A stretch of DNA of 64,000 nt from Arthrobacter antibioticus (GCF_030063205.1 NZ_JASISQ010000003.1:337109-401108); one strand, 5' to 3'. Shown: positions 53,201 to 62,340, counted from the first letter of the stretch. The notes: generated by a model not told the origin, from the letters alone. A program made the numbers and translations.

Positions 53201-53365
53201 AATGATGTTCCTTCGTTTCGGGGACAGCTGGTATTCACAGTCCGCTTGAATAGGTAAGGACCAGCCTTGCCCGTCCAAGCACGCAGCGCCCTACACTCAT
53301 GGTTAGGTTTAGGACTGTTCTTGCGGAGGGGGCGGTGGATATGTGGGTGTCCGTACGCTGAAGAA

Positions 53366-54100
53366 ATGAACAAATCTAGCGCACCAGCGGTGGCCGTTCG
53401 AGGGCTAACTAAGTCCTTCAACGGCCAACCAGCGGTCAATAATGTTATTTTCGACGTCCTCGAGACTCGGGTCGTCGGTCTCTTGGGGCCCAATGGGGCG
53501 GGCAAGACCACAACCATTCAAATGATCCTTGGGCTTACTTTCCCTGATAACGGTGAGGCACTTATCCACGGCCGGAGGTACCGTGATCTTGATCGGCCGG
53601 CTCGCACCATCGGTGTTGTCCTTGATTCAGGAGGGCTGCACCCTGGCCGGACTGGCCGCGAACACTTGCGGATCCTCGCGGCACAGATTGATGTTTCGAA
53701 GGATCGTATCGATTCAGTACTTGAGGAAGTAGGGTTGCGTTCCGTAGCCGAGCGTCGTGTAGGGGGATATTCGCTGGGTATGCGGCAACGTTTAGCCCTG
53801 GCAGCGGCTTTGCTTGGTGAACCCTCGATCCTGATACTTGATGAGCCCACGAATGGGCTGGATCCGGCTGGGATGCACTGGTTGCGAGAGCTCATTCGCT
53901 CGTTCGCCGACGGCGGTGGGTCAGTTCTCTTGTCTTCTCACGTGCTCTCGGAGGTAGCCCTTGTTGCTGATGACATTGTTGTTATCGCTGATGGCAGTGT
54001 AGCGGCGGCGGGGAAATTGAACGACGTCGTTGCAGCCTATGGTGGGGACCTCGAAAGTTTTTATCTTGACCTCACGGCTAAAAGCTCGGCGGTGTGCTGA
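53366..54100 (+). CDS. ABC-2-type exporter ATP-binding protein
   Basis: ATPase of 244 aa with Walker A GPNGAGKTTT, signature YSLGMRQRLALAAALLG, Walker B ILILDEPTNGLD and switch His in LLSSHVLSEV. This is the DrrA/BcrA-like class that pairs with a separate membrane subunit for export or resistance. The ATG at 53366 follows GAAGAA; the 33 upstream codons are unlike the family. The stop overlaps the permease start by one base. Confidence 0.88.
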   Translation: MNKSSAPAVAVRGLTKSFNGQPAVNNVIFDVLETRVVGLLGPNGAGKTTTIQMILGLTFPDNGEALIHGRRYRDLDRPARTIGVVLDSGGLHPGRTGREHLRILAAQIDVSKDRIDSVLEEVGLRSVAERRVGGYSLGMRQRLALAAALLGEPSILILDEPTNGLDPAGMHWLRELIRSFADGGGSVLLSSHVLSEVALVADDIVVIADGSVAAAGKLNDVVAAYGGDLESFYLDLTAKSSAVC

Positions 54101-54936
54101 TGATCCGCGCAGAACTGCTTAAACTGACGACGACCACCGCGGTCAAAGTTGCTGTCATAATCGGCGTTGTTGGCCTCATCCTGACGCAGATTACACTTCT
54201 GACTCTTCTTCCTGCCCTCGCCTCTGGTGCTATAGGACCAGGCCTTGACACCCTCGGGGTAGCTTTGCCGGACTTCGGATTGGAATCTCATGCGGCTCAA
54301 CTTGCTGCGTTGAGTCCACTTGGTGCTTCGACAGGTTCGGGATCGCTGGGTATTGCCGTACTGGCTGTCGTAATCTTAGGTGTGCTTGCCGGTACTAGTG
54401 ATTATCGCTTCGGCGGTATCGTCACTACAGCACTGGCGCAACCGCGCCGGGGGCTGATTTTGGTAGCAAAAATTGGCGCTTTGGCGCTTACCGGACTTCT
54501 TGTCGGTTTTGTATACGCGGCGATAAATCTGCTCACACTGATAATTTCCCTACCTTTAGCAGGCGCCGAACTGCTTGTGAGTGCGCCGGAGCTGATTTTG
54601 GTGCTGGTGCGAGGCACGGTGGTGGTGACGCTACTTGTGTTATTGGGCTTGGCCGTCGGTCTTCTCGCTCGTGACCAGGTGGTGGGGATATTGACCATGC
54701 TGGGTCTGCTCCTATTTGAAATTATTGTCCAATCCATTGCTCAACTCGTGAGCGGAACTCTTCCCATCTGGGCGCAGATCATGCCGCTTTCTCTTGCCCA
54801 AAGCGCTATCTCGTCGCCCATGAACGGAGGGTTCCCGCCAGTGGTGGCGCTTGCTGTTTTAGCTGCTCTGGTTGCCGTGGTTCTGGCGGGAGCAGGCGCC
54901 GCTATGCGCACCCGTGATATCTGCGTGCTGAGGTAG
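54100..54936 (+). CDS. ABC-2-type permease
   Basis: Membrane subunit of 278 aa with six hydrophobic segments. MIRAELLKLTTTTAVKVAVI at the N-terminus and GTSDYRFGGIVTTALAQPRR are characteristic of actinobacterial ABC-2 permeases related to bacitracin/lantibiotic-type exporters. ATG at 54100 overlaps the ATPase stop (TGATG). It forms the transporter with the preceding ATPase. A histidine kinase gene follows 14 bp downstream. Confidence 0.85.
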   Translation: MIRAELLKLTTTTAVKVAVIIGVVGLILTQITLLTLLPALASGAIGPGLDTLGVALPDFGLESHAAQLAALSPLGASTGSGSLGIAVLAVVILGVLAGTSDYRFGGIVTTALAQPRRGLILVAKIGALALTGLLVGFVYAAINLLTLIISLPLAGAELLVSAPELILVLVRGTVVVTLLVLLGLAVGLLARDQVVGILTMLGLLLFEIIVQSIAQLVSGTLPIWAQIMPLSLAQSAISSPMNGGFPPVVALAVLAALVAVVLAGAGAAMRTRDICVLR

Positions 54937-54950
54937 CTGAGAATAGGGTT

Positions 54951-56156
54951 ATGGCATCTACGTTTTCACACGCCCGCATCCGCAGCGTGCTCTGGCAGTT
55001 TACTCCCGTAGTGGTGGTGGCGCTGCTGGCGCTTGGCTACATTTTGGGGGTGGCTTTGATCGAAGACGGTTCAGGCCAGCGTCCGCACAGCTTACTACCG
55101 GGCGTGTTTATGTTGGCCCAGGCGTTCGCGCTACTGGCCCGGCACCGTTTTCCTTTGACCGTGTTGCTGTTCGTAACGGTATTGGATGCCGTCACGCTTC
55201 TGGTCTCTTCCGGTGAAATTGGCACGGGCACCGTTGCGGTGATGATCGCTGTGTTCTCCTACGCAAGCACGAGCACCGGCCGGGGACGTTACCTAGCCCC
55301 GGCCAGTCTCAGCGTCCTTGCTGTGATCATTACTATGATCGCTGTGCAGAGAAGCACCCTGGTTCCTTCTGAGTTTGTTCTAGCATTCGCGCTGGCACGC
55401 AACGTCTTGGTCTTTGGATTGGGAGTTGTGACAGCAGAGATCGTTGGCCAACGAGCCCGGCTTTTGGAGGCACTCCGTGAGCGTGCTGAGGCTGCTGAGT
55501 ATGAGAAGGAGCACCAAGCACAGGAAGCAGTGTTGCGTGAACGAGCCTTGATGGCACGTGAATTGCACGACGTTGCTGCTCATCACTTAACGGGCATCAT
55601 TGTCAGCGCCCAAGCGGCAGAGACACTGAGGATATCCAATCCTCAGGAAGCTGGGGAGTACGTCCGGCAGATACAGAACGCTGCGCGAACCACGCTCAAT
55701 AATCTGCGTCAAACCGTTGGTCTCCTTCGCGCCGACGGGGAAAGTGAACTTGCTCCCATCGCCTCGATCGAGCGTCTCCCGGAGCTCGTTGCACAGGCGT
55801 CAACAACAGGCACAAGCGTGCACCTAAAGAAAAGTGGTACTCCAAGAGATCTTGGCCCACTTGCGGGGATTGCTGCCTACAGGATGGTCCAGGAATCACT
55901 GGCGAACTCGCTTAGCCATGCTCCCGGCACACATCGAGCTGTTCAGATCGACTACGGAACGGCGTCGCTGCGGGTGACGGTCACTAACGGACCGAATCTA
56001 CTTATGCACAGGAAACCAGAGACAGCACGAGCAGGGTATGGGCTGATCGGCATGGCCGAACGCGCCGAGCTTCTTGGCGCACGGCTTCGCACAGAATCCG
56101 TAAAAGATGGCAGTTGGGTTAATACCTTAATCATTCCCTACGAAGGTCAGCTATGA
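54951..56156 (+). CDS. Sensor histidine kinase, NarL/DesK type
   Basis: Protein of 401 aa with about five N-terminal helices (20-160) and almost no extracytoplasmic loops, the layout of intramembrane-sensing kinases. The HisKA_3 dimerisation box is MARELHDVAAHHLTG with phospho-acceptor His 206; the ATPase domain has VQESLANSLSHA and GYGLIGMAERAELLGA. It senses signals within the membrane or through the ABC transporter, and phosphorylates the response regulator whose gene overlaps its stop by four bases. Confidence 0.88.
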   Translation: MASTFSHARIRSVLWQFTPVVVVALLALGYILGVALIEDGSGQRPHSLLPGVFMLAQAFALLARHRFPLTVLLFVTVLDAVTLLVSSGEIGTGTVAVMIAVFSYASTSTGRGRYLAPASLSVLAVIITMIAVQRSTLVPSEFVLAFALARNVLVFGLGVVTAEIVGQRARLLEALRERAEAAEYEKEHQAQEAVLRERALMARELHDVAAHHLTGIIVSAQAAETLRISNPQEAGEYVRQIQNAARTTLNNLRQTVGLLRADGESELAPIASIERLPELVAQASTTGTSVHLKKSGTPRDLGPLAGIAAYRMVQESLANSLSHAPGTHRAVQIDYGTASLRVTVTNGPNLLMHRKPETARAGYGLIGMAERAELLGARLRTESVKDGSWVNTLIIPYEGQL

Positions 56157-56830
56157 GTATCACAGTGGCGATAGCCGATGACCAAGCGATTGTCCGCGCA
56201 GGTCTGAGCGTTATCTTGAGTGCTGCACCGAACATTCGTGTTGTCGGTGAAGCAAAAGACGGATATGAGGCCGTGGCGCTGGTGCGTGAGCAACGTCCAG
56301 ACGTTATTTGTATGGATATTAGGATGCCTGGTCTCGATGGGATTTCAGCAACACGGACAATAACCGGTGATCTGGAGAACACCACAGGTGTGCTTATGCT
56401 GACCACCTTTGAGCTTGACGATTACGTGTTTGGTGCTCTTGAAGCCGGCGCGTCCGGTTTCCTGCTCAAGGGGGCAGATGAGAAGTCGCTTCTGAGCTCA
56501 GTTTGTTCTGTGGCCAGGGGTGAAGGCACCCTTGACCAGCGTTTGACCCGTCGGGTGCTGCAGGAGTTCGCAAAGCGGACCGCTGCACCGATCAACCCAT
56601 CCCGCTCTCTAGTCGTCCCGCTCACAGCCCGGGAGACAGAAATTCTCACCCTCTTGTGCGAAGGACTTTCTACCCCGGAGATCTCAAGCAAGCTCTTCAT
56701 CGAGTCCACTACGGTGAAATACCATGTCGCCGGAATCCTGGCCAAAGTGGGTGTTCGGGATCGACTTCAGGCCGTTGTTTGGGCGTTTAAAAATGGTGTG
56801 GTCGCCACACCCCGCTATCACAGCAGATAG
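56153..56830 (+). CDS. NarL/LuxR-family response regulator
   Basis: Protein of 225 aa. Receiver domain with acidic pair ADDQ (residues 8-9), phospho-acceptor Asp in CMDIRMPGLDG and conserved Thr/Lys (MLTTFELDDYV; FLLKGADE). The C-terminal LuxR-type helix-turn-helix is LTARETEILTLLCEGLSTPE to TTVKYHVAGILAKVGVRDR. It is coupled to the kinase by ATGA and probably activates this locus. Confidence 0.9.
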   Translation: MSITVAIADDQAIVRAGLSVILSAAPNIRVVGEAKDGYEAVALVREQRPDVICMDIRMPGLDGISATRTITGDLENTTGVLMLTTFELDDYVFGALEAGASGFLLKGADEKSLLSSVCSVARGEGTLDQRLTRRVLQEFAKRTAAPINPSRSLVVPLTARETEILTLLCEGLSTPEISSKLFIESTTVKYHVAGILAKVGVRDRLQAVVWAFKNGVVATPRYHSR

Positions 56831-56883
56831 GGGCGAATCGCCCTAAAAACCACAAACATAAAGACAAAGGGATAAAGAAGAAC

Positions 56884-58296
56884 ATGACAATAATGGTGGA
56901 ATCAAGAAGCCTTCCCAATGGATTCTTCAACAGTGAGCGGTGGCAAACGCGGATCGAGGAACTTGCTGGCCGGCACCAAGTCCCGGGCGTGCAAATTGGA
57001 GTGTTGCAGCTAACCGACCAGGGCTCTGCCGAGATTAGGACAATGTGCTCGGGGGTTACCAGCGTTAAGACTGGAGTTGAACTCACAGCGGACACACTGC
57101 ATCAATACGGGTCGATCACTAAGGTGTGGACCGCCACGCTAATCATGCAACTCGTAGATGAAGGACTTCTAGCACTGAACACACGTGTTGACGAGGTACT
57201 GCCGGACTTCACGCTGGCGGATTCCACGGCGGCTCAAGCCATCACGATCGAAATGCTGCTGAGCCACACTAGCGGTATTGATGGGGACATCCTTACTGAC
57301 ACTGGCGACGGAGATGATTGCGTGGAACAGTACGTCAATCGTTTGGGCACAGCTGACATCACCTCACGCGTCGGTGGCCCGCTCAGCTATAGTAACTCCG
57401 GTTACGTTCTACTGGGCCGAATCGTCGAGGTGCTGCGCGGCAAGGTCTGGGATGAGGCCATCGCTGATCACATCCTCGTACCACTGGGCTTGGAGGGGGT
57501 CATTACGAAAACGAAGGACGCGCCGTTGCACCGTGTCGCAGTAGGTCACCTTCAAACCCCGGACCATTCCAGGACAGAAAAGTATTTTCCGACTCCGGTC
57601 TGGGCACTGCCGCGTTCACTAGGACCAGCCGGCGCTGTGACTGGTACCGCCGATAATCTGCTGCGGTTCGCTGCCGCACATCTACGCGACGGCTTAGCTT
57701 TGACCGGTGAACGACTGCTCAGTGAAGAATCGGCACGTCTCATGCGTTCCCAGAAGGTAGACCTGAGGGGAATCAATAGCGTCACAGTGGGCTGGGCGAC
57801 GGGTTGGATGCTGGAAAAGTGGGGTCCCACTATAGCCGTTGGACACAACGGGGATACCTTTGGCCAGTCCGCCTATCTTGATACGTTCCCAGAGCATGGG
57901 CTGGCACTAGTGGTTCTGGGCAATTCACCCGGACTTGCAGCCCTCGAACGGGAACTGATGGTGGATGTCGCCTCTGAGTTGGGACTTGTCGGCCCCAGCG
58001 AGAACCCCATCGATAGCAGCATCCCCATCGATTTGGGCCGTGTTGTCGGTGACTACGAATCCGGTACCCAACGATTCGAGGTCCGTGCTGACGATGCCAA
58101 TGCCCTCACGATTTCTGTAGTGGCCAAGGTTAGTCTCGGGGGCATCGAATCACCTCGACAAAGCGCTCCCCTGGTGCCTAACGGTCCTGCCCGGTTCCTG
58201 AGCAAGATCATTGGTCGTGTGCTTGAGTTCGCATTGGTAGACGACGGCGGTATTCAGTACCTCTATGTGGGTCGGCTCTACAAGAAGATCTCATAG
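56884..58296 (+). CDS. Beta-lactamase-fold serine hydrolase, cytoplasmic
   Basis: Protein of 470 aa without signal peptide or anchor. N-terminal catalytic domain: SITK (SxxK), YSNSGYVLLG (YxN) and GHNGDTFGQ (HNG in the third-motif position). A C-terminal domain of about 100 residues (from VVGDYESGTQRFEV) is beta-rich, as in esterase/aminohydrolase members such as EstB or D-aminopeptidase. It lies 53 bp after the response regulator and probably shares its transcript, which suggests it hydrolyses the compound exported or sensed by the locus. Confidence 0.82.
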   Translation: MTIMVESRSLPNGFFNSERWQTRIEELAGRHQVPGVQIGVLQLTDQGSAEIRTMCSGVTSVKTGVELTADTLHQYGSITKVWTATLIMQLVDEGLLALNTRVDEVLPDFTLADSTAAQAITIEMLLSHTSGIDGDILTDTGDGDDCVEQYVNRLGTADITSRVGGPLSYSNSGYVLLGRIVEVLRGKVWDEAIADHILVPLGLEGVITKTKDAPLHRVAVGHLQTPDHSRTEKYFPTPVWALPRSLGPAGAVTGTADNLLRFAAAHLRDGLALTGERLLSEESARLMRSQKVDLRGINSVTVGWATGWMLEKWGPTIAVGHNGDTFGQSAYLDTFPEHGLALVVLGNSPGLAALERELMVDVASELGLVGPSENPIDSSIPIDLGRVVGDYESGTQRFEVRADDANALTISVVAKVSLGGIESPRQSAPLVPNGPARFLSKIIGRVLEFALVDDGGIQYLYVGRLYKKIS

Positions 58297-58726
58297 AAAC
58301 GCCAGCGACCCGGTGGAGTGGCCTGAAGCAGCAATCCCCATACAGCAAAATCAGAGCTCGTTACCCTGCGAGGGAACACGCAGCCGGTCGTCGTGGAAAA
58401 CTAAAAGAAGAAGGGAGAGTGCATCCCTATCTTCTGGGTCTGTCCTCAGGCTAATTGGGAGTTTGACGTTCTTTTATCTTTCAAGAGGGACTCCACATGC
58501 ACCGCGGCGGAGGATGTGGCTCGCGCACAGCTGTACGAGCCGGATAATTCGGTATACAGGGCTTCGAATGGACCCACAGAACGGCAACATAATTTACTGA
58601 GCATGGAGCGTTCTATCGTGTAATTTCGTTCCACTACTACCAAGCCCTAGATCTGTCCATAGTGCCAACCCTCGCGGGACATCAATCAAGTTCGTACAAT
58701 AAGTTGTACAACAAGAAAGAAATATT
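58297..58726. other. Gap before the toxin-antitoxin operon
   Basis: This 430-bp stretch holds the yefM operator at its right end. A frame from about 58406 to 58623 (with TAAEDVARAQLYEPDNSVYR) looks protein-like but has no start codon or ribosome site and may be a remnant. No intact gene. Confidence 0.45.
58693..58710. promoter_or_regulatory. TGTACA-type operator of yefM-yoeB
   Basis: CGTACA and TGTACA are 12 bp apart, forming the palindrome GTACAA-TAAG-TTGTAC (58694-58709), 17 bp before the antitoxin ATG. E. coli YefM binds paired TGTACA cores in its own promoter, so this is the expected autoregulatory site. Confidence 0.7.
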
Positions 58727-58978
58727 ATGCGCACAATGACCTACTCAGAGTCCCGAGCACACTACGCTGCGACGCTGACCGCTGTGGTCGATGACCGTGA
58801 GGAAGTCATCATCACTCGCGCGGGTCACGAACCAGTAGTCATCGTCTCGCTAGATGATTATCAGTCATTCAAAGAAACCGCGTACCTCTTGAAATCCCCC
58901 ACGAATGCCAGGCGACTCCTCGGCGCAATAGAACGCCTCGAATCTGGTAAGGGCGTCGAGCACGACATCACAGAATGA
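58727..58978 (+). CDS. yefM: Antitoxin YefM (Phd/YefM family)
   Basis: Labile antitoxin and repressor of 83 aa. MTYSESRAHYAATLTAVVDD and VIITRAGHEPVVIVSLDDYQ form the DNA-binding Phd/YefM domain; the acidic C-terminal tail (IERLESGKGVEHDITE) wraps the toxin. The gene overlaps the toxin gene by four bases (ATGA). Confidence 0.93.
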   Translation: MRTMTYSESRAHYAATLTAVVDDREEVIITRAGHEPVVIVSLDDYQSFKETAYLLKSPTNARRLLGAIERLESGKGVEHDITE

Positions 58979-59235
58979 AGCTGGTCTGGGACGAGGACTC
59001 ATGGGAGGACTATGAGTGGTGGCAGACACAGGATCGTAAGGTCCTCAAACGCATCATCATCCTACTGCGGGTTATCGCACGAAACGGAAACGAAGGCATC
59101 GGAAAGCCGGAACCGTTGAAACACGGTTTGCCTTGCTACTGGTCGCGACGAATCACCGACGAACATCGCCTAGTGTACAAAATCGACGATGATGAAAATC
59201 GCATTGCCGGATGCCGATATCACTATGGTCACTAG
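58975..59235 (+). CDS. yoeB: mRNA interferase toxin YoeB (Txe/YoeB family)
   Basis: Ribosome-dependent endoribonuclease of 86 aa, RelE fold. The family pattern is intact: MKLVWDEDSWEDYEWWQ, KPEPLKHGLPCYWSRRITDE, HRLVYKIDDD and the C-terminal CRYHYGH with catalytic His/Tyr. It cleaves mRNA in the ribosomal A site when YefM is lost. It ends 32 bp before the left inverted repeat of an IS30 remnant. Confidence 0.93.
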   Translation: MKLVWDEDSWEDYEWWQTQDRKVLKRIIILLRVIARNGNEGIGKPEPLKHGLPCYWSRRITDEHRLVYKIDDDENRIAGCRYHYGH

Positions 59236-59267
59236 CACATAGCGGCGGTCGCGCGCGAGGAACCTTG

Positions 59268-60384
59268 GGTTCTTGCGGTGATTGCAACACTTCGTGAATG
59301 AGTGTTGCAATGGCGAACTATTCAATCCTTTTCCGGCCGGATCTACTGCAGGTCTTTTGGGCATGGATGCAGGCAGGTGATTTCATCACTGATGCCGTTA
59401 TTCCGATCAACACCAGTAGGCGTACCGGGCGCACTGTTGTGGCTAACGCTGTTGGTGTGCGGCCACGCCGCGGCAGGAATTTAAAGGGCCGGTGCCTGAC
59501 CCTCACTCAGCGTGAAGAGATCGCGATTCTCCGCGCCCAGGGACAGTCCTTGAGAGCGATCGGGGAGGTTATTGGCCGGTCTACCTCGACGGTATCCAGG
59601 GAGTTGAGACGCAACACGAAACCCGGCACCGCCTACCGGGCAACCTCGGCCCACATGCTCGCCTACGAGCGTGCCAGACGGCCGAAACAGGCCAAACTCC
59701 ACACGAACATAGCCCTGCGTACAGTGGTGGAAGCGGACCTTGCCAAGAAGTATTCACCGGAACAAATCGCAGGACGATTACGCGTCCAGTTCCCCAACGA
59801 AGAGGCGATGCAGGTGTCACCGGAGACTATTTACCAGTCCCTGTACGTCCAGTTCAGGGGAGCCTTGAATCGAGATCTGGTCGCGTATTTACGCACTGGG
59901 CGGGCCGTGCGGCGCACCTCCCGCAAGACCGTGCCGTACCAGGACATTGGGAAGGAGACTTGATCATTGGCAAGGGTAACCAGACCGCTATTGGGACCCT
60001 GGTGGAACGCAACACCAACTACACGATGCTCGTTCACTTACCCCAGGGGTACAAAGCTGAGCAGATGCGTGAGGCATTGACCGCGAAGATCAAAACACTC
60101 CCGCAAGCACTGCGACATTCCCTGACCTGGGATCAAGGCATTGAAATGCAGGACTGGAAAACCGTGAAGATTGATACGGGCATCGAGATCTACTTTTGCG
60201 ACCCGCATTCGCCCTGGCAGCGTGGTATCAACGAGAACACAAATGGACTGATTGGAGCATCCACAGTGCCCAGGATCTTGACTGGGTCGCCGCTGAACTC
60301 AACGACAGACCACGCAAACGACTAGAGTTCAAGAAACCGATCGAACTGATCGAACCCCTCCTGTTGCAATGACCGCCAGAATCC
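59268..60384 (+). mobile_element. IS30-family element, decayed, with terminal inverted repeats
   Basis: The left end (59268-59288) reads GGTTCTTGCGGTGATTGCAAC; the right end (60363-60384) is its imperfect inverse (GTTGCAATGACCGCCAGAATCC). About 1.12 kb lie between, with one transposase gene broken by two internal deletions. Both ends survive, so a transposase supplied in trans could still recognise them. Confidence 0.8.
59298..60372 (+). pseudogene. IS30-family transposase with two frame-breaking deletions
   Basis: Read in three successive frames. Frame 1 (to about 59926): helix-turn-helix region LTQREEIAILRAQGQSLRAI, RSTSTVSRELRRN. Frame 2 (59927 to about 60255): DRAVPGHWEGDLIIGKGN with the first catalytic Asp, TWDQGIEM, and FCDPHSPWQRGINENTNGL. 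Frame 3 (60256-60372): SIHSAQDLDWVAAELNDRPR to LIEPLLLQ. About 20 residues are missing at the first junction and about 11 (LLRQYFPKGTDL region) at the second. The element is inactive. Confidence 0.85.
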
Positions 60385-60493
60385 GCCGAACGTCTACGGG
60401 AAACTTTGGCGGGCAGCATGGCTTCGTATTGTTTTGGTTGACTGCAGGGCACATGCTGTAGCGTCAAGTGAAATCGATATTTGGGGAGAAAAA

Positions 60494-60928
60494 ATGAAAC
60501 TTCTGTCATTTCCGCTCGTCATGGCGGCGAGTATTGCGGTCCTTCTGCTGAGTGGCTGTTCGGCCGAGTCCGGACTCAAGGCTCTGGACCGTGCGGCCAC
60601 GACCGAAGATGCGTTGCCCGCATTCGTCACTATGCAGGAACAGGTGGACAGAGACAGCTCGCGGCTCCTTGCCACTAGAGACGGGGTGCAGTACTTCGCG
60701 TTGCAGAGCGAGGATGCCAAAACGACGTGTTTGGCCGTTGTTCTACCTGACGCAGACGATGAGTGGCAGGTTGGCTGTAGCGATACGAAACGCAGCGGTG
60801 ACATCGTAAGTATGTCTTCGCTAAAAGGCTCCCTGTCCACGATTCTTCTCGGAGATGACTCGGATACCGGAAAACTTGAACCAGGATGGACGAAGATCGC
60901 AGACAATATCCTAGTCTCCGCCCGTTAG
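60494..60928 (+). CDS. Small lipoprotein of unknown function
   Basis: Protein of 144 aa with a lipoprotein signal peptide: MKLLSFPLVMAASIAVLL, then lipobox LSGC at residues 19-22. The mature part has Cys residues at TTCLAVV and VGCSD that could form a disulfide. GGGGAGAA precedes the ATG at 60494; the frame is open 20 codons upstream but without a signal. It lies 110 bp after the IS30 remnant. Role unknown; similar exported lipoproteins are common in actinobacteria. Confidence 0.75.
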   Translation: MKLLSFPLVMAASIAVLLLSGCSAESGLKALDRAATTEDALPAFVTMQEQVDRDSSRLLATRDGVQYFALQSEDAKTTCLAVVLPDADDEWQVGCSDTKRSGDIVSMSSLKGSLSTILLGDDSDTGKLEPGWTKIADNILVSAR

Positions 60929-61037
60929 GAACCCACCAGCAGTAGCTAGTTCATATCTTGATCGGTAGTGCCGCGATCGGTCCCTTAGCCGGAACGCCGA
61001 GCGGGGTACGTTTGCTCTATATCGAGCATTGCCGGTG

Positions 61038-61385
61038 CTAGTGCCGTGTTTCTAGAGCTAACTTTGCTGCCTTTGATCCTGCGGATGCACCAGCGATGAC
61101 GCCGATGAGCATGATGAGGCACGATCCGAGAAGGAAGACTGCTTGCAGCGCTTTCCCCGGGACAAAGAGAGTTGGAAGTAGGAAAATTATGGCGCAATAA
61201 ATTCCTGTTAGTGATGGCCTTTTAGCGGCTTTGTGGCCTGCGATCCATGTTTGTTCGGTAGCCATGATCGAAGATATCCGAATGCCTGCCAGACCGTTGA
61301 CGCCGATCCGGCCATCAGCACATCGCACGATGACAATGATCAGCAGAACGTAGCAGGCAAGAAGAAATACCACAGAGAAGATCAT
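61038..61385 (-). CDS. SdpI-family-like membrane protein
   Basis: Protein of 115 aa with three helices: IFSVVFLLACYVLLIIVIV, GIYCAIIFLLPTLFV and AVFLLGSCLIMLIGVIAG. Between the first two, NGLAGIRISSIMATEQTWIA followed by GHKAAK matches the SdpI-type signature (GIRTP...SEEAWRAGH...). SdpI in Bacillus gives immunity to the SdpC toxin and anchors a repressor; the short actinobacterial relatives have no known role. Confidence 0.65.
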   Translation of the reverse strand: MIFSVVFLLACYVLLIIVIVRCADGRIGVNGLAGIRISSIMATEQTWIAGHKAAKRPSLTGIYCAIIFLLPTLFVPGKALQAVFLLGSCLIMLIGVIAGASAGSKAAKLALETRH

Positions 61386-61460
61386 GCCCTCAGCCTAGGC
61401 CCCACCACAGCGGGCTGGTTCACTTCACACATCCTCCCGCATGCCGAACCTTGAGTGGGA

Positions 61461-61976
61461 TTAACGTGATTCGTCGTTTTCCAAGTCAGTTATCGTCTCG
61501 GCTCTTACGCTGGCGTGTTCATCGCGCAAAATGGAATAGAGCATAGAGTCCCTGCGAACTCCTCGCACCAATCGGTGGGAACGAAGCCGCCCCTCTAGGG
61601 TGAACCCGCTCTTTTCTAGAACTCGAATTGAACCGATGTTGCCAGGATGGCAGGTGGCGCTGATTCGCTCCAGTTTGAGCGTATCGAACCCAAATTTAAG
61701 TAGCTGGACCGTAGTTTCGGTGGCATAGCCGTTTCCCCAGTAGGAGCGGTGGAAGGTGTATCCAAGCTCTCCGTTGTGATCGTATGGATCGGTAGTCCAA
61801 ATGGCCACAGAGCCAATGGTCTTACCCTCCAAAACAGCAGCAAGTGAAAACGCTGATCGGCCCTCTTCCAGGTGCGCACGGGCCGCATCCTTAACAAAGG
61901 AAATTGTTTGCTCTAAAGTATTCGGTCCCCATGTTGACCAGCGAGTAACCTCAGGATCTGAGGTGAACTCGTGCAC
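61461..61976 (-). CDS. GNAT-family N-acetyltransferase (RimJ/RimL type), start uncertain
   Basis: Protein of 171 aa from the GTG at 61976: VHEFTSDPEVTRWSTWGPN, then the acetyl-CoA loop YWGNGYATETTVQLLKFGF and SIRVLEKSGFTLEGRLR. Homology appears to continue in frame upstream of the GTG (GPRLSFRDFTAEGIPA, 61977-62024), but that stretch has no ATG, GTG or TTG before the TGA at 62055-62057. Either the original start is lost and the protein is shortened by about 17-25 residues, or a CTG is used. The substrate may be a ribosomal or small-molecule amine. Confidence 0.75.
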   Translation of the reverse strand: MHEFTSDPEVTRWSTWGPNTLEQTISFVKDAARAHLEEGRSAFSLAAVLEGKTIGSVAIWTTDPYDHNGELGYTFHRSYWGNGYATETTVQLLKFGFDTLKLERISATCHPGNIGSIRVLEKSGFTLEGRLRSHRLVRGVRRDSMLYSILRDEHASVRAETITDLENDESR

Positions 61977-62340
61977 AGCCGGGATGCCCTCCGCCGTGAA
62001 GTCACGGAAACTCAGCCTAGGGCCATGTGGGTAGGCCTTTGAAAGACTCAGCGTTCACCTGTCAAGTTGATTGTTGAGTTTCAATCCTAATCTGCTAACC
62101 GACTGGCATTAGTACATGGTGGGTAATTCCACGTCGCTGCACATGCGGGAGCCAAACAAGATGAAAATGACGCTGGCACTGTCCTTAGGGCTGTCGCACA
62201 TAGGAATATTCGGAGTGTCCCGTAAGCCGCTCGGTCGGTGGTGCGATTAAGAAGCAAACTCAGTTTGCACTCACGTCAGCTCGTCATGTTCCGCTGGTGA
62301 CCCTCTATCGGTGCACTCCGGTCGCGTTGACCGATCCACA
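61977..62340. other. Region between two acetyltransferase genes
   Basis: The first 78 bases continue the reading frame of the upstream GNAT gene without a start codon. The remaining part (about 62055-62340) has no supported gene or RNA. Confidence 0.5.
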
